Below, one piece after another: positions 1 to 12,126 of a DNA stretch of 64,000 bases (positions within the stretch are counted from its first letter, which is position 1; every line of letters begins with the position of its first letter). The position numbers and the translations under genes are program-made. The DNA is taken from assembly GCF_040954645.1 (NCBI RefSeq), contig NC_092808.1, positions 17,179,383 to 17,243,382 on the forward strand, in the 5' to 3' direction. This stretch comes from Diabrotica undecimpunctata. Taxonomy: Eukaryota > Arthropoda > Insecta > Coleoptera > Chrysomelidae. Under the pieces are notes generated by a model, which was given only the letters and a program-made list of their open reading frames with translations, searched no databases and was not told where the DNA came from.

Positions 1-1326
1 CAAATTTGGTGCCTTTCCTCTATATTGTAACCCAGGTCGGGTTGAACATCGTAAAAAAAGTCGATGCCTACACACTACCTATGTCAACACATGACTAATA
101 ATTCATTCTATCTATAATAATTCGCTAAAATACACGATTTACGCTGATTATACAAGGCTTTTATCTTTTCTATTTCAAATTCACGTACTGTCTATCAATG
201 TCTTTTTTTACTATATCAATACGTCTTTGACATCGAACCAAATTCAAGTTATTTCCAATCAAACATTTTAGTAATTCAATTTAACATTAATAATAAACAA
301 TCTGTGTTTGGATACTCTACAAGACATCCAAATCGTGATGAACGCCACATGTACGTTGTACGTTATTGATTTGGCGTTAAAGTTCTCCGAAACGGGTTCG
401 GTAGTAAATAAAAAAGAAGTAATAGGCGAATAATAATAAAAACTTAAGTATGGTTTTGGTAACATTTCTCCACTCGAACACCCAGCCGGCGAGGAGAACA
501 AATTTATTTTTGCCAATTCGGCGGCTGAGTGAACGAACACACACATTTTTCGGACAGAGAGTCATCAGCCCAGGCTGGTGGCTCTCTGTTCGGAACACAC
601 GCTTTTTCTTTTTTTAGGGACACCAAGTCCCGAAGTCAAGTTAGAGTAACTTCAGTCGAATCAATAAAGTAAATAGGGAGAAAAGCCGATATGTGTGCTA
701 CCCCTACAGTTAGGTGGCCTAACCACAGTCATTAAAAATAGAGGGTGTCCCATTACCCAGGGCACCCTAAGTAACTTTCAGATCATAAGCCTCCTCACGT
801 AAGTCACACGATGAGGAGGGAAGGAAAAGCCTGGGGGTCAGATAGGTACCACTTCGATTAGCGAAGTGTGGCCGGTTTGATCTTCGGACACGTGGATCCT
901 ACTCTTACAATGGTATACACATGTTCCTAGGGGCAGGGTTGATCACTGCGTGTGTGTGGTAACATTTGTTCCAGAGCGCACCAGCTCAGCTCAACTCAAA
1001 CAGAATCGGAACAAACGATAACGTAGGCTTAATATGGGATGAAATGGGGAGAAAATGAAATGCTCTTTGAAATGATGTGCTACTTGACCTTTCCTATTTA
1101 AAGTTGTATTTAACATTTACTCTGAGGGTTAAAAATATTCACTAAAATTAGTAAAAGTCTCCACTCGTGACAACAAAATCAATCTGTCTTTCAGATTTTT
1201 CATATTATTTACCGAAATGAAGATATTAATGGTGGGAATGTTGTCATCCTGTATAATTATTATTAATAAATTACAGTACCTATTTTAAAAACATTTTTTA
1301 ATATACTTTTATTTTGTTTATTTCAG
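1..1326. other. non-coding stretch left of the first exon, with a hairpin-rich block
   Basis: No convincing coding exon is seen here. Short open frames at 268-598 lack any recognisable similarity. Because the exon at 1327 begins with an acceptor, this stretch is presumably intron of the gene that enters from the left. The part from about 550 to 900 is richer in G+C than its flanks and holds six hairpins, listed separately. The remainder is A+T-rich with nothing recognisable. Confidence 0.5.
551..868. other. cluster of six stem-loops
   Basis: Six inverted repeats follow one another. The first is a 19-bp stem over 551-592 with three G-T pairs and a 4-nt loop (570-573). Then come 617-621/627-631 (GGGAC/GTCCC), 709-714/718-723 (GTTAGG/CCTAAC), 743-750/760-767 (8 bp with one G-T), 790-797/812-819 (CCTCCTCA/TGAGGAGG) and 850-856/862-868 (CACTTCG/CGAAGTG). 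This could be a structured RNA, the untranslated end of a retroelement, or a short repeat family. No known RNA family was recognised. Confidence 0.55.
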
Positions 1327-1513
1327 ATATTTTTCCATATATCTCAGGGATGGAGTATGGCTATATCCAATTTATAAAGTTCTTAGCATACCCCAAATGG
1401 TCTTATTCAATATAGTACAAATGTTATTAATATTAGGATTCCAGTATGTAGGTATAAGTCTACAGAATAGCAAAATGAAGAAAACAGAAGTAGGTAAAAA
1501 GAAAGTCAAGTGA
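1327..1513 (+). CDS. FAR-17a/AIG1-like membrane protein, last exon (partial gene)
   Basis: A TTTCAG acceptor ends at 1326, and an open frame starting at 1328 runs 61 codons to TGA at 1511-1513; base 1327 completes the codon of the previous exon. The peptide has a short polar start, the motif DGVWLYPIYKVLS, one strongly hydrophobic helix of about 22 residues and a Lys-rich tail. This matches the C-terminus of FAR-17a/AIG1 and ADTRP-like proteins, where a conserved G-x-W-(V/L)-YP precedes the last membrane helix and a basic tail follows. Family members studied in vertebrates are multi-pass membrane threonine hydrolases of FAHFA lipids; that role here is inference. Earlier exons lie off the left edge or were not recognised. 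The family call rests on about 60 residues. Confidence 0.55.
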
Positions 1514-1536
1514 TTCATTTTACATTATTTATTGGC

Positions 1537-1542
1537 AATAAA
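1537..1542 (+). terminator. polyadenylation signal AATAAA
   Basis: A canonical AATAAA lies 24 nt after the TGA of the AIG1-like exon, which supports this being the last exon with a very short 3' UTR. Confidence 0.6.
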
Positions 1543-1800
1543 CGCACTAGCAATAATAAATTGTTCAGTTTTATAAAAGTGTTTTAATTTATCCTTTATT
1601 GAGTTACGTAAGTTACTAATCCTGGATAGTTCTTAACCCAGAACTACGTCAAACTGTGAGTGTTTCACTGCTAATGATCAAAAATGTCATACATGCTAAG
1701 AGGTTATACAGTACGTTAAGTTTTGGATTAGATATTGCAAATACATAAAGCGCTAAAATCCTCAACATTACCTCGTACGAGGTAATTGTAATTCTCCGAT

Positions 1801-2830
1801 CCCTCTGCTCCGACACCTAGACTTCTAGACAGAAAATGAGAAAGTTTTTTAAAAAACTAGCCTTTTTGTGTGTTTTTAACTCTGTGTATGTTTCCTGTGC
1901 TCCTGTTGATGTTCTACTCATAATATTAATATCATTGTCATAAGCGGCCAGTTGAGCTGTTCGGTTGGTCAGTAGGTTTCCTCGTCCAGTTTGCATTTGC
2001 CTAACTGCATACTCCAGTGCCAGGTTAAACAAAGTTGGGGCCAGCCCATCTCCCTGCGAAATTTTGAAAAAGTCTGTCCGGTGGTTTTCTATTCGTACAC
2101 ATGCCTGAGTTTCATCCACTGTGGCTTTAATGAGTTTAATTAGTTTGTATGGTATTGCCAAAGTTTGTTCCTTTTGACTGAGTCGTATGCCTGTTTGAAG
2201 TCTACAAACACGTGAACATCAATGTCATGTTCCCATGATTTACTCAAGATCTGTTTGACTGTAAATATTTGATCCAGTGTCGATCTTCCCCGTCGGAAGC
2301 CCATTTGATACTCTCCAATAATATTTTCTGCAGTGGTTGGAGCCGCTGGTTTATAATATACATGAGGACTTTATATGATGTACATAGTAGAAAAATTCCA
2401 CGGTGGTTTTTGCACTGGAGTTTGTCTCCTTTTTTATAGGTCGGGCGTACTATACTTTTGTTCCAGTCGTCGGGTATTTTCTCTTCTTGCCATATGTCTT
2501 TGATGAGCGCGTGGATGTGACTTGCTAGGTGGTCGCCACCGCCACCTACCTTATACAATTCAGCTGGTATTTCGTCAACTCCCGGAGGTTTATTGTTTTT
2601 CTGGGCCTTAGTAGCTTTGAGAACTTCCTCTATGGTCGGAGCTTCTACTCCATTCTCTTATACATTCATTATTTGCCCACTCTCATCTTTACATAGACTT
2701 ATTTGAGGTTTATACCCACTTTTTATCTTTTTTAGGTATTCGTAAGCCCCTCTAATTTCGTTATGTTTGAAATCTTCCATTTTTTCTATTTGTCCATTTT
2801 AATGGGCTCTTTTTTTATTTCTACATATCT
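1801..2830 (-). mobile_element. degenerate LINE reverse transcriptase fragment
   Basis: On the minus strand two open pieces (2558-2244 and 2161-1817) read as parts of one non-LTR retrotransposon reverse transcriptase. Upstream of them is the typical PPGVDEIPAELYK block, then IPDDWNKSIVRPTYKKGD, and finally DGLAPTLFNLALEYAVRQ. The catalytic box is ruined (AAYDNDI in place of ADD). Frameshifts and stops separate the pieces. The same family recurs at 32246-34434, where the KAT(I/V)DETQACVRI block is recognisable. It is an inactive relic. Confidence 0.8.
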
Positions 2831-2849
2831 TGTCTGCTTTCCATCTTGC

Positions 2850-3555
2850 GAAGACGGAAATTAGCCGCAATAGAAGGGTGTTAAGCTAAAGATTTCACAA
2901 ATAGGAAGCCGCTGTATTTGGTCTAAATATAAATGAAAGAAAAACAAAATATATGGAGTGTATAAAGTAGACAACCATACCTACAAATATGCCTCCACCT
3001 TTCCCTAACTACTAACTAGGCTCAATAATAAATGACAGCCACAACGTCAGTCAAGAAATACAAGCACGGATTCTTAACAATAATAAGTGCTTTTATACAA
3101 AGACTTAATGAAAAGTAAGTTACTGAATCGTAAGTCTAAGTGATCACATATGGATGTGAAACGTGGACCCTTTCACCCACTGATAAAAATCAATTGAGAA
3201 TATTTTTGAGCGCAAAATATTAAGAAAGATATTTGGACCAACCCATTGTAGCAATGGTTCGTGGAGAATAAAAATGAACTATGAACTGGATGAATTAATG
3301 CAGAGCACAGATATCGTCATATTTGTAAATTCACAGACTAAACTGGCTTGATAAATTATAAAGAATGCCAGAGATGAAAACCCCAAGGAAATAGGACAAG
3401 AGGAAGGCATCGTAAAAGGTGGATAGAGAAAGATTTTAAAACCATGAACATATAGGCAGTGGTAAAGAAAATTATCCGACAGGGCAGAATGGAAGAATGT
3501 TGTTAATCAGGCTAAAACCCATAAAAGGTTGTAGCACCATTAGAAGAAGAACGAT
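2850..3555 (+). mobile_element. LINE 3' fragment, opposite orientation to its neighbour
   Basis: Plus-strand frames with stops read as the end of a reverse transcriptase and its C-terminal region: LNINERKTKYMECIK, then a YLGSIIND-like stretch, then a block equivalent to ITYGCETWTL, then FERKILRKIFGPTH, and a last block with KTHKGL near 3525-3540, which is how these insect LINE proteins commonly end. It lies head to head with the minus-strand LINE at 1801-2830. Not functional. Confidence 0.7.
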
Positions 3556-3918
3556 ATTACTGAGATAATTGGTCGATGATAATTAAAGTATGTTAAAAAC
3601 ACTACATACGTTATAGGTTAGGTATATTGGCAGTGAAAGGAAGCTGAGGTGAATTGAGAGTTGAAGAGTTACAAGCATATGCATGGGCCACCGCATTTAA
3701 TGTTTTACATGAATAAATTTAGTTTTTAAATAATAAGCATATTTCAAGACCTGAATAAAAATACACACTTGTTTTTAATATGAATAAAACACTAATCATA
3801 TAGTAAAAAATTATATTACAATCACTTATCTTTAATATACAATAATTATTCATACTTAAAAAACTCATGTCCTTTTTAATGTTTATCACATAAATCGATA
3901 AAAAATTAAAGGAACACA

Positions 3919-6888
3919 TTAGAATTTTCTTCTCTTAAGAATATCAGGCTTCCAGTTAATTGGATGTGACTCTTCAGTTGCTGTATCGTCTTCTTTATAA
4001 ATTTTTATAGTCTTATCCGCCTCTGTTGTTATTAACCTCGATCCAGAATTATCGAAAGTCATTGAAAATATGACAGCTTCGTTATCCATAGATCCTGGTT
4101 GGACGGGAGCCTGCAACCTTTGGAAATTGTATCCGGTTCTCCAGTCCCAAAAGTGAAGAGTGCCGTTGTCTCCACCTGATACTAAAACGCCCTCTGGATT
4201 TACTGCCAGGCAGTTTATGATAGTATTATGACCCGATAAGTTTTGAATGAATTTTCCGTCAGGACATTTCCACTGTTTTATGTTGTCAGGTGAACCAGAA
4301 GCGAACATATTTCTGAAAACAGTATAATCATTAGAATATTAAAAAGCAAACTATCAATAAAAGCAAACATGTTAAATCAAGATAAAATTAGATACTGCAA
4401 AACCCTACCCCTCTCTGTACTAAACATCTATCAACTGCATTTAATAAAATGTTTTTACTTACAAAGTTGGATGAAAAACAATATCCCTAACACTCTTCTT
4501 ATGGTTGGTCAATGTACAAATAGATTTTCCTGCTGCTAAGTCCCATAACCTAATGGTGGAGTCATGTGATCCAGTAATAACCTAAAATATAAAATCAATT
4601 ATACATGGTTATAGAATATACAGTACTAAATTGAATTAAATACTAAATTTAAAAGTGTTCCCTTTGTGAATCTCACTAAACATGACAAATACATAAATGA
4701 TGATGGTGACAATGGATTAAACAACTTTTTATCTCTACTACAATTGAAAATCTTTACCTGAGGTTCTGTTGCTTGGGAAATGACTGTCGAAACAGTATGT
4801 GTATGACCTGTCAGTGTATGAATATTAGCTTTAGTCCGCATATCCCACACTCTGGCAGTAGAGTCTCGACCAGCTGTCAAAAGTACATCTATTGTGGGAT
4901 GAAGTGATAATGAATATACAGCTGATAAATGTCCATGATAGTGCCTGACAACCTAGAAAATAAAAAATGCATATTGAACAAATTTATCACAAATATTAAA
5001 TTATTTTGTGTACTAGGAACTTACTGACTTTTACTGACCTTATTATACTCAAGATCCCAACATTTCACTTGTCTATCCTCACCACAACTAAACAAGTAAG
5101 GATGTCTCGGACTGATGGCCAAACCTCGAACTGTACTGACATGTCCAGTTAGTGAAACTTTTAACTGGCCTGTAGCCAAATCCCAAATTTTTATAATTCG
5201 ATCTGCCGCTCCTGTAGCAAACCACTGAAAAAAATATATGTTATTAAAATCAAATACTGAACCAAATATACATTAAAGAAAGTTTTAAGGGCAGTTATTA
5301 GCCCTTTGATTTAGTCTATGATTCAGATAATACTACTCTCTTTTTTAAGTCTTCATTCATCTAGTCCTGGATATAAACAACTTCCCATTCTTTTTATGCA
5401 TGATTTTGTTTAGGATGATAAGAATCAAATTTTTTCCAGCGATACTTTGGATATCTTCCCGTCTGGGTTTAACCACTCATTCAAGAACATATATTACTCT
5501 GGTTTTTTGTTGAATTGTCTCATAGAGTTGTATTTGTATTTTTTTAGAATTTGTTTTTACATGTACATGCCATTGTTTCATTGCCAGAAATAAATACTGG
5601 AAAGATACAAGACTCAAAATCTCTTCATGTTAAATTTATATAGATTTCCAGAGCCTTAAATAATTATATAGAACAGTTTACAAACCTCTTAACACTGTTC
5701 CACTCTTCTTTCCACTTCAGAACTCTGGTTTTCTTTTCTAAATTATATTAATGTTCAATATGTTTTTCAGGTTCAATATTTGATTAAAAGGTTTATTTGT
5801 ATATTTTCTGAAGTCATTTTAGTTTTAGGTAAATTTATTTTGAGTCATGTATGCTTTAATGTGTCATGTAATTCTTCCAGCAGATTTTTAGTTTCAACTT
5901 ATGGTAACAGTATCACCTTAAAGCATTTCTCTATTAACAGATATTGTGTCTGTTCTTTTGTCCGCACCACTTGTGACTTTAATACTAGCATTTTCACACA
6001 TAAGGTATTTAATTAAATGCTTCCGAAGTTAAAACATTGTGCTTGCCATTGCGTTTTGGTAAGTTTGTAGTCTGTCACTGAACCTGATACTACCTGATAC
6101 TATACATCAAGAAATTGTGTCAATGGATTTAATTTCTGAATGGATTTTTAAAAATTTACATACCTCATTTCCTGGTTCTACAGCAACACATTTCACCCAC
6201 CCCAAATGTCCAGCAATTACTCTATATAGTTTCCATGGAGCATGCCACTTTGGTTTTGGCATTGTAGGTGCTCTTTTCAATTGATTGGTCAATTGATTCT
6301 GGTTAGTATTTTGTTGACTTTTTAATACTAGACTATTATCTGTGTAAGGAACCACCGCACTATCAGCTGGTTGACCATCTGGAGACTCTGCCGTACCAGG
6401 AGGGGGTGGATTTGGACCAGCTTCAGCTTCCCTCAGATTTTTCATAGCTTGCATTCTTTTGACATCATCAAATACCATACCATAAGAGTCTCTTGCCTTT
6501 ACCAACCTTCGTATTTTTTCTCTATAAAAAAACACATATAATTGGACTAAACATTGGGCAAATTTTCAAATGAATTACAATATTCTGATGTATTATTAAC
6601 TGTCTTAACTGAAATTGCTCTATTTTTAACTTGTTCAGAATAACAGTTTGTAAAGTGTTTAGTTCTAGTTTTAGTGCTGATTTTTAAGCTACTTAATATT
6701 ATAAAAATATGAGAAGGGGTGAGGAAAACAATTTCCAAAACGGAATACATAAGGGAATCACTAAAAACTTACGCAGTATCATCAATTGATGGCAGAATTC
6801 CTTGGTTTGCTAAAAACATATCATGAGATCGTTTCAACGATCTGAACACAAGAGTGTGAACAGAATGTCTTTGAACGTCTTCTGTCAT
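3919..6888 (-). CDS. PLRG1: pleiotropic regulator 1 (PLRG1/Prp46), spliceosomal WD40 protein
   Basis: Six coding exons on the minus strand: 6888-6773, 6521-6164, 5224-5039, 4952-4758, 4581-4463 and 4312-3919. All have GT donors and AG acceptors and the phases join without a break, giving 1368 nt, 455 residues plus TAA. The N-terminus ([20 protein letters not shown]) matches PLRG1. A Gly/Pro-rich linker follows, then [20 protein letters not shown] just before seven WD40 repeats with WD endings such as [27 protein letters not shown] and LHFWDWRTG. The C-terminus [27 protein letters not shown] tail is family-typical. PLRG1 works in the Prp19/CDC5L complex during spliceosome activation (family knowledge). 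The Drosophila orthologue is Tango4. It is divergent from PDCD2L, with about 1.06 kb between the two start codons. The start chosen is the first ATG of the conserved N-terminus. Confidence 0.95.
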
Positions 6889-7945
6889 GTTATAAATCTG
6901 GATAAAAATTTTCTTACTGATAATTATTTCATCGAAAATTTGTATGTTGTTTAAAGTTTACAAGTAGGCCTAACTAACCTCACTTTACAGGGTTCGTTAA
7001 ATAAAAACATCAAAACAGTGTCAGATGTCAATTCATTGATAAGTTTACTTTCTCTTATGCAACACGTATTAGAGAAGATTTAAAAGAAACAAATTAATGT
7101 GAATTAACTATTAGTATAAAAACTTTTTACTATTAATTTTTAATTGAAAATGAAACGTTTATATATAAAATATTTATAGAAAATCGATAGTTTTGATTAT
7201 ATCTACTTTTATGCCTATTTTTATTCCACGGAGTTTTAATGCCATTTAATTTAAATTTCGCATGTTTATTTCTCCTTCCTCTCAACTCAATCTTTCTCCT
7301 AGTACTTCGTACATATTTTGATTTAGACAGTAATTCTTTGATAGTTCCAACATTTTTAACTTTTCAATGTTTTTTTTAAGTTCAACAAATGTTGAGGTGT
7401 TTGAAATCTATTATTTTTCTGGTTTATAAGAGCTAAGTAATAGTAATTGGCGTATTAAATTTGAATTTAAATTTAACACTTGTTCTTCTTATAAAGTACA
7501 GCCATTATGTAAACTAAATATTTTATTTGTATCACATTTTCTTTCTGAACAGTAATACATATTATATCCATCTGCTTCTACACTCTAAATAAAAAACGCT
7601 TAGGTAGTTAAATAATATATTTTATTCCTTGTAATGTTTAACTAAGAATCTCAAATAAGCTATCAAGAAGAATTTAACTGTTCATATGTGAAATATGTGT
7701 TTATAATATAAATCATTATTCATTGTGTCTTTTAAATGTTGATTTTCTTCTAAGCGATTAGATAACCCACACATGCTTATCAATTTAAATAAATCGATAA
7801 AAACATCGGATGATCTGCGCATGGCTAGCATGCTCGGCAATAGTTTGGTTATGGACAATATTTTTCGAATGTGTATGTTTGGTTGACTAATTTCAGAGCG
7901 CCATCCATCGATCAGCTGTTTTTTGCTTAAAATTTGGCTAAAATA
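6889..7945. promoter_or_regulatory. shared upstream region of divergent PLRG1 and PDCD2L
   Basis: These 1057 bases separate the ATG of PLRG1 (-) from that of PDCD2L (+) and must hold both promoters and 5' UTRs unless there are further 5' exons. The sequence is very A+T-rich and no TATA box, initiator or binding site can be assigned with confidence. G+C rises near 7800-7920, just upstream of PDCD2L. Confidence 0.45.
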
Positions 7946-9208
7946 ATGGACAAAAATATTTTTGGCATGTTACTTGGATTTGAAGATGAACCCATTAGTG
8001 AAAAATATAAGAATCAAGTCAACTTTACCGTTAACAAAATCGGAGGAAAGCCAGTGAGTAACATTTATTTACCTAGTTTGATATACCATTATAAGTACAC
8101 AAAAAGAGTAAAAGTGGTAACTAATATACGAATGAATACTACTATTCATAAAACTTATAATTCTAATGATTATACTTCTAATTTAATAATATAATTTAAA
8201 AAAAAAAATAAAAAGTTTTGGAGGAGCTGGGATTTGAACCCAGGACTTTCTGCATGCGAAGCAGACACTCTACCACTGAGTTACACCCCCTATATTTGTA
8301 GTGAAACAAATTATCGTAGTTGTCATGTATCATTATTTGTTTTAATTTTAGGATTATCCATCAAATATAAAATTGGATCCTCCAATTTGTTCTTTATGCC
8401 AGCTTCCAAGACCTTTGATTGTGCAAATATATGCTCCATTAGAGAATCTTACTGTTCACCGTACTCTTTATTTATTTGCCTGTATAAATCCCAACTGCTG
8501 GAACTTAAATGAAGGGTAAGTTAGTTTACAGATGAATTAAATAGATATTAAAAAGTACATTAGTTGTCTTAAAACAGTTTTTCTTTTATCTAGTTTTCCA
8601 TACTTTAACATGTTAAATTTATGTCAGATTTGACACTTAGGTATCAATGAACTCATCCTATGAATTAAACCTACTTTAAGGTATTTGGCAGACCTACCTG
8701 TTTTGTCTATGCTCTTTTATACAATTACTCATTTTAACTTTTCTTCAATAATTATTGATCCCGAGTTCTTACGCTTTTCGATATAACAATAACTATAGAA
8801 GTCGCCAGCATTAGTTCATCTTCCATTCTTTCTCATTTTTAAGCATGTTTTATTGTTAATTGTGTCTTTTGAACGTGAAACGTTTCTTATAAATGCAACC
8901 ATACACGATATAACTATTTTGTAGTTGGCTATGCATCAGAGTGAATTCCCAAGACCAAATAATCGAAACTACTGAAGAAACAGCTGCGATTGGACCTAAG
9001 ACAACCGCGGCAACCGACTGGTGTGCAGATGCGGATGAATGGGACGACGACAACAACGCAAATTTTAACGAAGAAAATGGGAATGTCATTAGTAACATGG
9101 AGAAAGTCTCTGATGAAGATGAAGAAAGCTGCTCAATGGAAGATTCCTTAAGATCCGGATTCGTTAATTTGAGTGTGGATGATAGAAACGCCAACAAAGG
9201 AGCACACG
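7946..9208 (+). CDS. PDCD2L: PDCD2L (programmed cell death 2-like; Drosophila trus), exons 1-3
   Basis: Exon 1 is 7946-8053 (36 codons from ATG), exon 2 is 8352-8515 and exon 3 is 8925-9208. All junctions are GT-AG and the phases fit. The protein starts MDKNIFGMLLGFEDEPI, continues through KIGGKPDYPSN and a CSLCQLPRPLIVQIYAPLEN block with CxxC, then HRTLYLFACINPNCW, which is the N-terminal TYPP/zinc-like half of PDCD2 proteins. GWLCIRVNSQ follows, then an acidic linker rich in Asp/Glu. PDCD2-family proteins are dedicated escorts of ribosomal protein uS5 in 40S assembly (family knowledge). The next exon found is at 58956, and the C-terminal domain lies beyond the window. A TTG twelve bases upstream is in frame, but the ATG at 7946 fits the family start. 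Confidence 0.93.
8219..8290 (-). tRNA. tRNA-Ala (anticodon CGC)
   Basis: On the minus strand a 72-nt cloverleaf can be folded: acceptor GGGGGTG with CTCCTCC (one T-T mismatch, one G-T), D arm ACTC/GAGT, anticodon arm TCTGC-TTCGCAT-GCAGA with anticodon CGC, a five-base variable loop, and T arm CTGGG-TTCAAAT-CCCAG. Discriminator base is A. B box GTTCAAATCC is present. A T-run terminator follows within a few bases (plus-strand A tract at 8180-8215). It sits antisense in PDCD2L intron 1. The acceptor mismatch leaves some chance of a tRNA-like copy. Confidence 0.85.
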
Positions 9209-9214
9209 GTGAGT

Positions 9215-9955
9215 ACCTAAATTATGAATATAAAGTTCATATTACATACATAACACAAGTGTACTTATAGAGTTTAAGAAGAGAATGCGCCTAAGATTAA
9301 GTTTACGATTTTTTTTTTCAAAAAGTTACCTTTTACTTTTTTGTCTTGAGAAGAACAAAATATCATATTTATCGTAGCAACAAATGAACCGATGCGGTTT
9401 TACAAAATCTCATTTTGTTGGGGATTGAAAGGGCTTCTATCTAGTATTTTCAAAATTATTATACAGCCATTTTTACAAAAAATACGGTCATTTTAATTTT
9501 TTGTAACGTTTTTCAACTTTGAGCGCGAATTTTGCAATAACAAGTGATTGCAATTAAATTTGTAAAAGCTTAAATTAAGGCTTCTAATGTACTTTTATAA
9601 TTTTTTGTCTATATTTTGTAAAGTCACGTACCTTAGGCTTCGCAAAAATGTGAATAAAAATTCATATTTTACCCCTTTAAAGTCTCATAAGTAAATAATA
9701 TCCAAAAATTTGCTGTTGCACGGACTGGAGAGTTATTCTTGACATCGCCCTTTATAACACAGAGTAGGTTTCAAAAATTTAATAATTAATGCACACTTTT
9801 TCACCCTTAACCTGTGCTATTATTTTTATTTATAAAGGGGTTGGAACGTGTGCACGAAAAGTGAGGCACACTTTTTTAATTAAATACATCTAAATGATTA
9901 TGTACGCATCAGGTGCGTTACCTATTGATTTGATCACAATGATATTGGTACTTCG
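9215..9955. other. A+T-rich intron sequence, nothing recognised
   Basis: No open frame, tRNA, or terminal repeat was recognised. It includes T- and A-runs and short near-repeats only. Confidence 0.5.
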
Positions 9956-10606
9956 GAGCATGAGTAAACAAAAAGAATTACTAAGCACAAAAAGAGGATA
10001 ATACAGTACTTAGGTCATGTGTTGAGAGGTGAAAGATATTAATGACTCCAAATCATATTGGAAGGTAAAGTACAAAGCAAAAGATCAGTTGGAAGACATC
10101 AGAACTCATGGCTGAAGGACCTGAAGATATGGTATGACCGCTCATCCACAGAAATCTTTCGTGTAGCAGTTTCCAAAGCTACAATTGCCATTTGGATCGC
10201 CAACCTTCGAAAGGAACGACGCAATAAGAAAAAAGCAATGACGACTCGAGATAAAGAGTTATATGAATGTATGCCGGAGTTAACGAACAGAGTCTGTGGG
10301 GAAGGCAATATAATTTCGAACTCGATAGACTTTTTGGTGATGCAAATATCGTGAAAACCATCAAAATAAACTGCCTAAGATGGGTGGGCCACGATATGCG
10401 GATAGATGAAAGTTATCCTGCTAACATAACTATGCTAAATAGGTTGGAAAAAGAAGGGGGCGACCTAAACTCAAATATCTGAACGATGTGCAGGAAGATT
10501 TAAGGGAGATTGGAGTAATCGTACGAAAAAGACAGGGAAGGATGGAAGAATATTTTGAGACAGGCCAAGGCTCACGAAAGGCTGTAGCACCAGCTGATGA
10601 TGATGA
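9956..10606 (+). mobile_element. two adjacent LINE 3' fragments
   Basis: The first piece (to about 10230) encodes KRSVGRHQNSWLKDLKIWYD followed by SSTEIFRVAVSKATIAIWIANLRKE, the usual last block of one insect LINE type. The second piece (about 10260-10606) encodes VCGEGNIISN/LWGRQYNFELDRLFGD in another frame, then IKINCLRWVGHDMRIDE, and ends with the GCSTS-like stretch and GATGATGATG of a second LINE type. Both are 5'-truncated and broken. A (TA)n tract follows directly. Confidence 0.7.
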
Positions 10607-10613
10607 ATTTTAA

Positions 10614-12078
<1,465 letters not shown>

Positions 12079-12122
<44 letters not shown>
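12079..12122. repeat. (TA)n microsatellite between LTR-like block and mariner
   Basis: Uninterrupted AT repeats. They abut the left terminal repeat of the mariner, whose outermost bases are missing here. Confidence 0.9.

Positions 12123-12126
<4 letters not shown>

Noticed and set aside
5780..6016. Plus-strand open frame in a PLRG1 intron
   Set aside because: 78 codons, no motif, in the intron between PLRG1 exons 2 and 3; a chance frame.
8180..8290. A-rich run beside the tRNA-Ala, suggesting a tRNA-derived SINE
   Set aside because: On the tRNA strand the run is T-rich and directly follows the 3' end, as a polymerase III terminator does; there is no SINE body.
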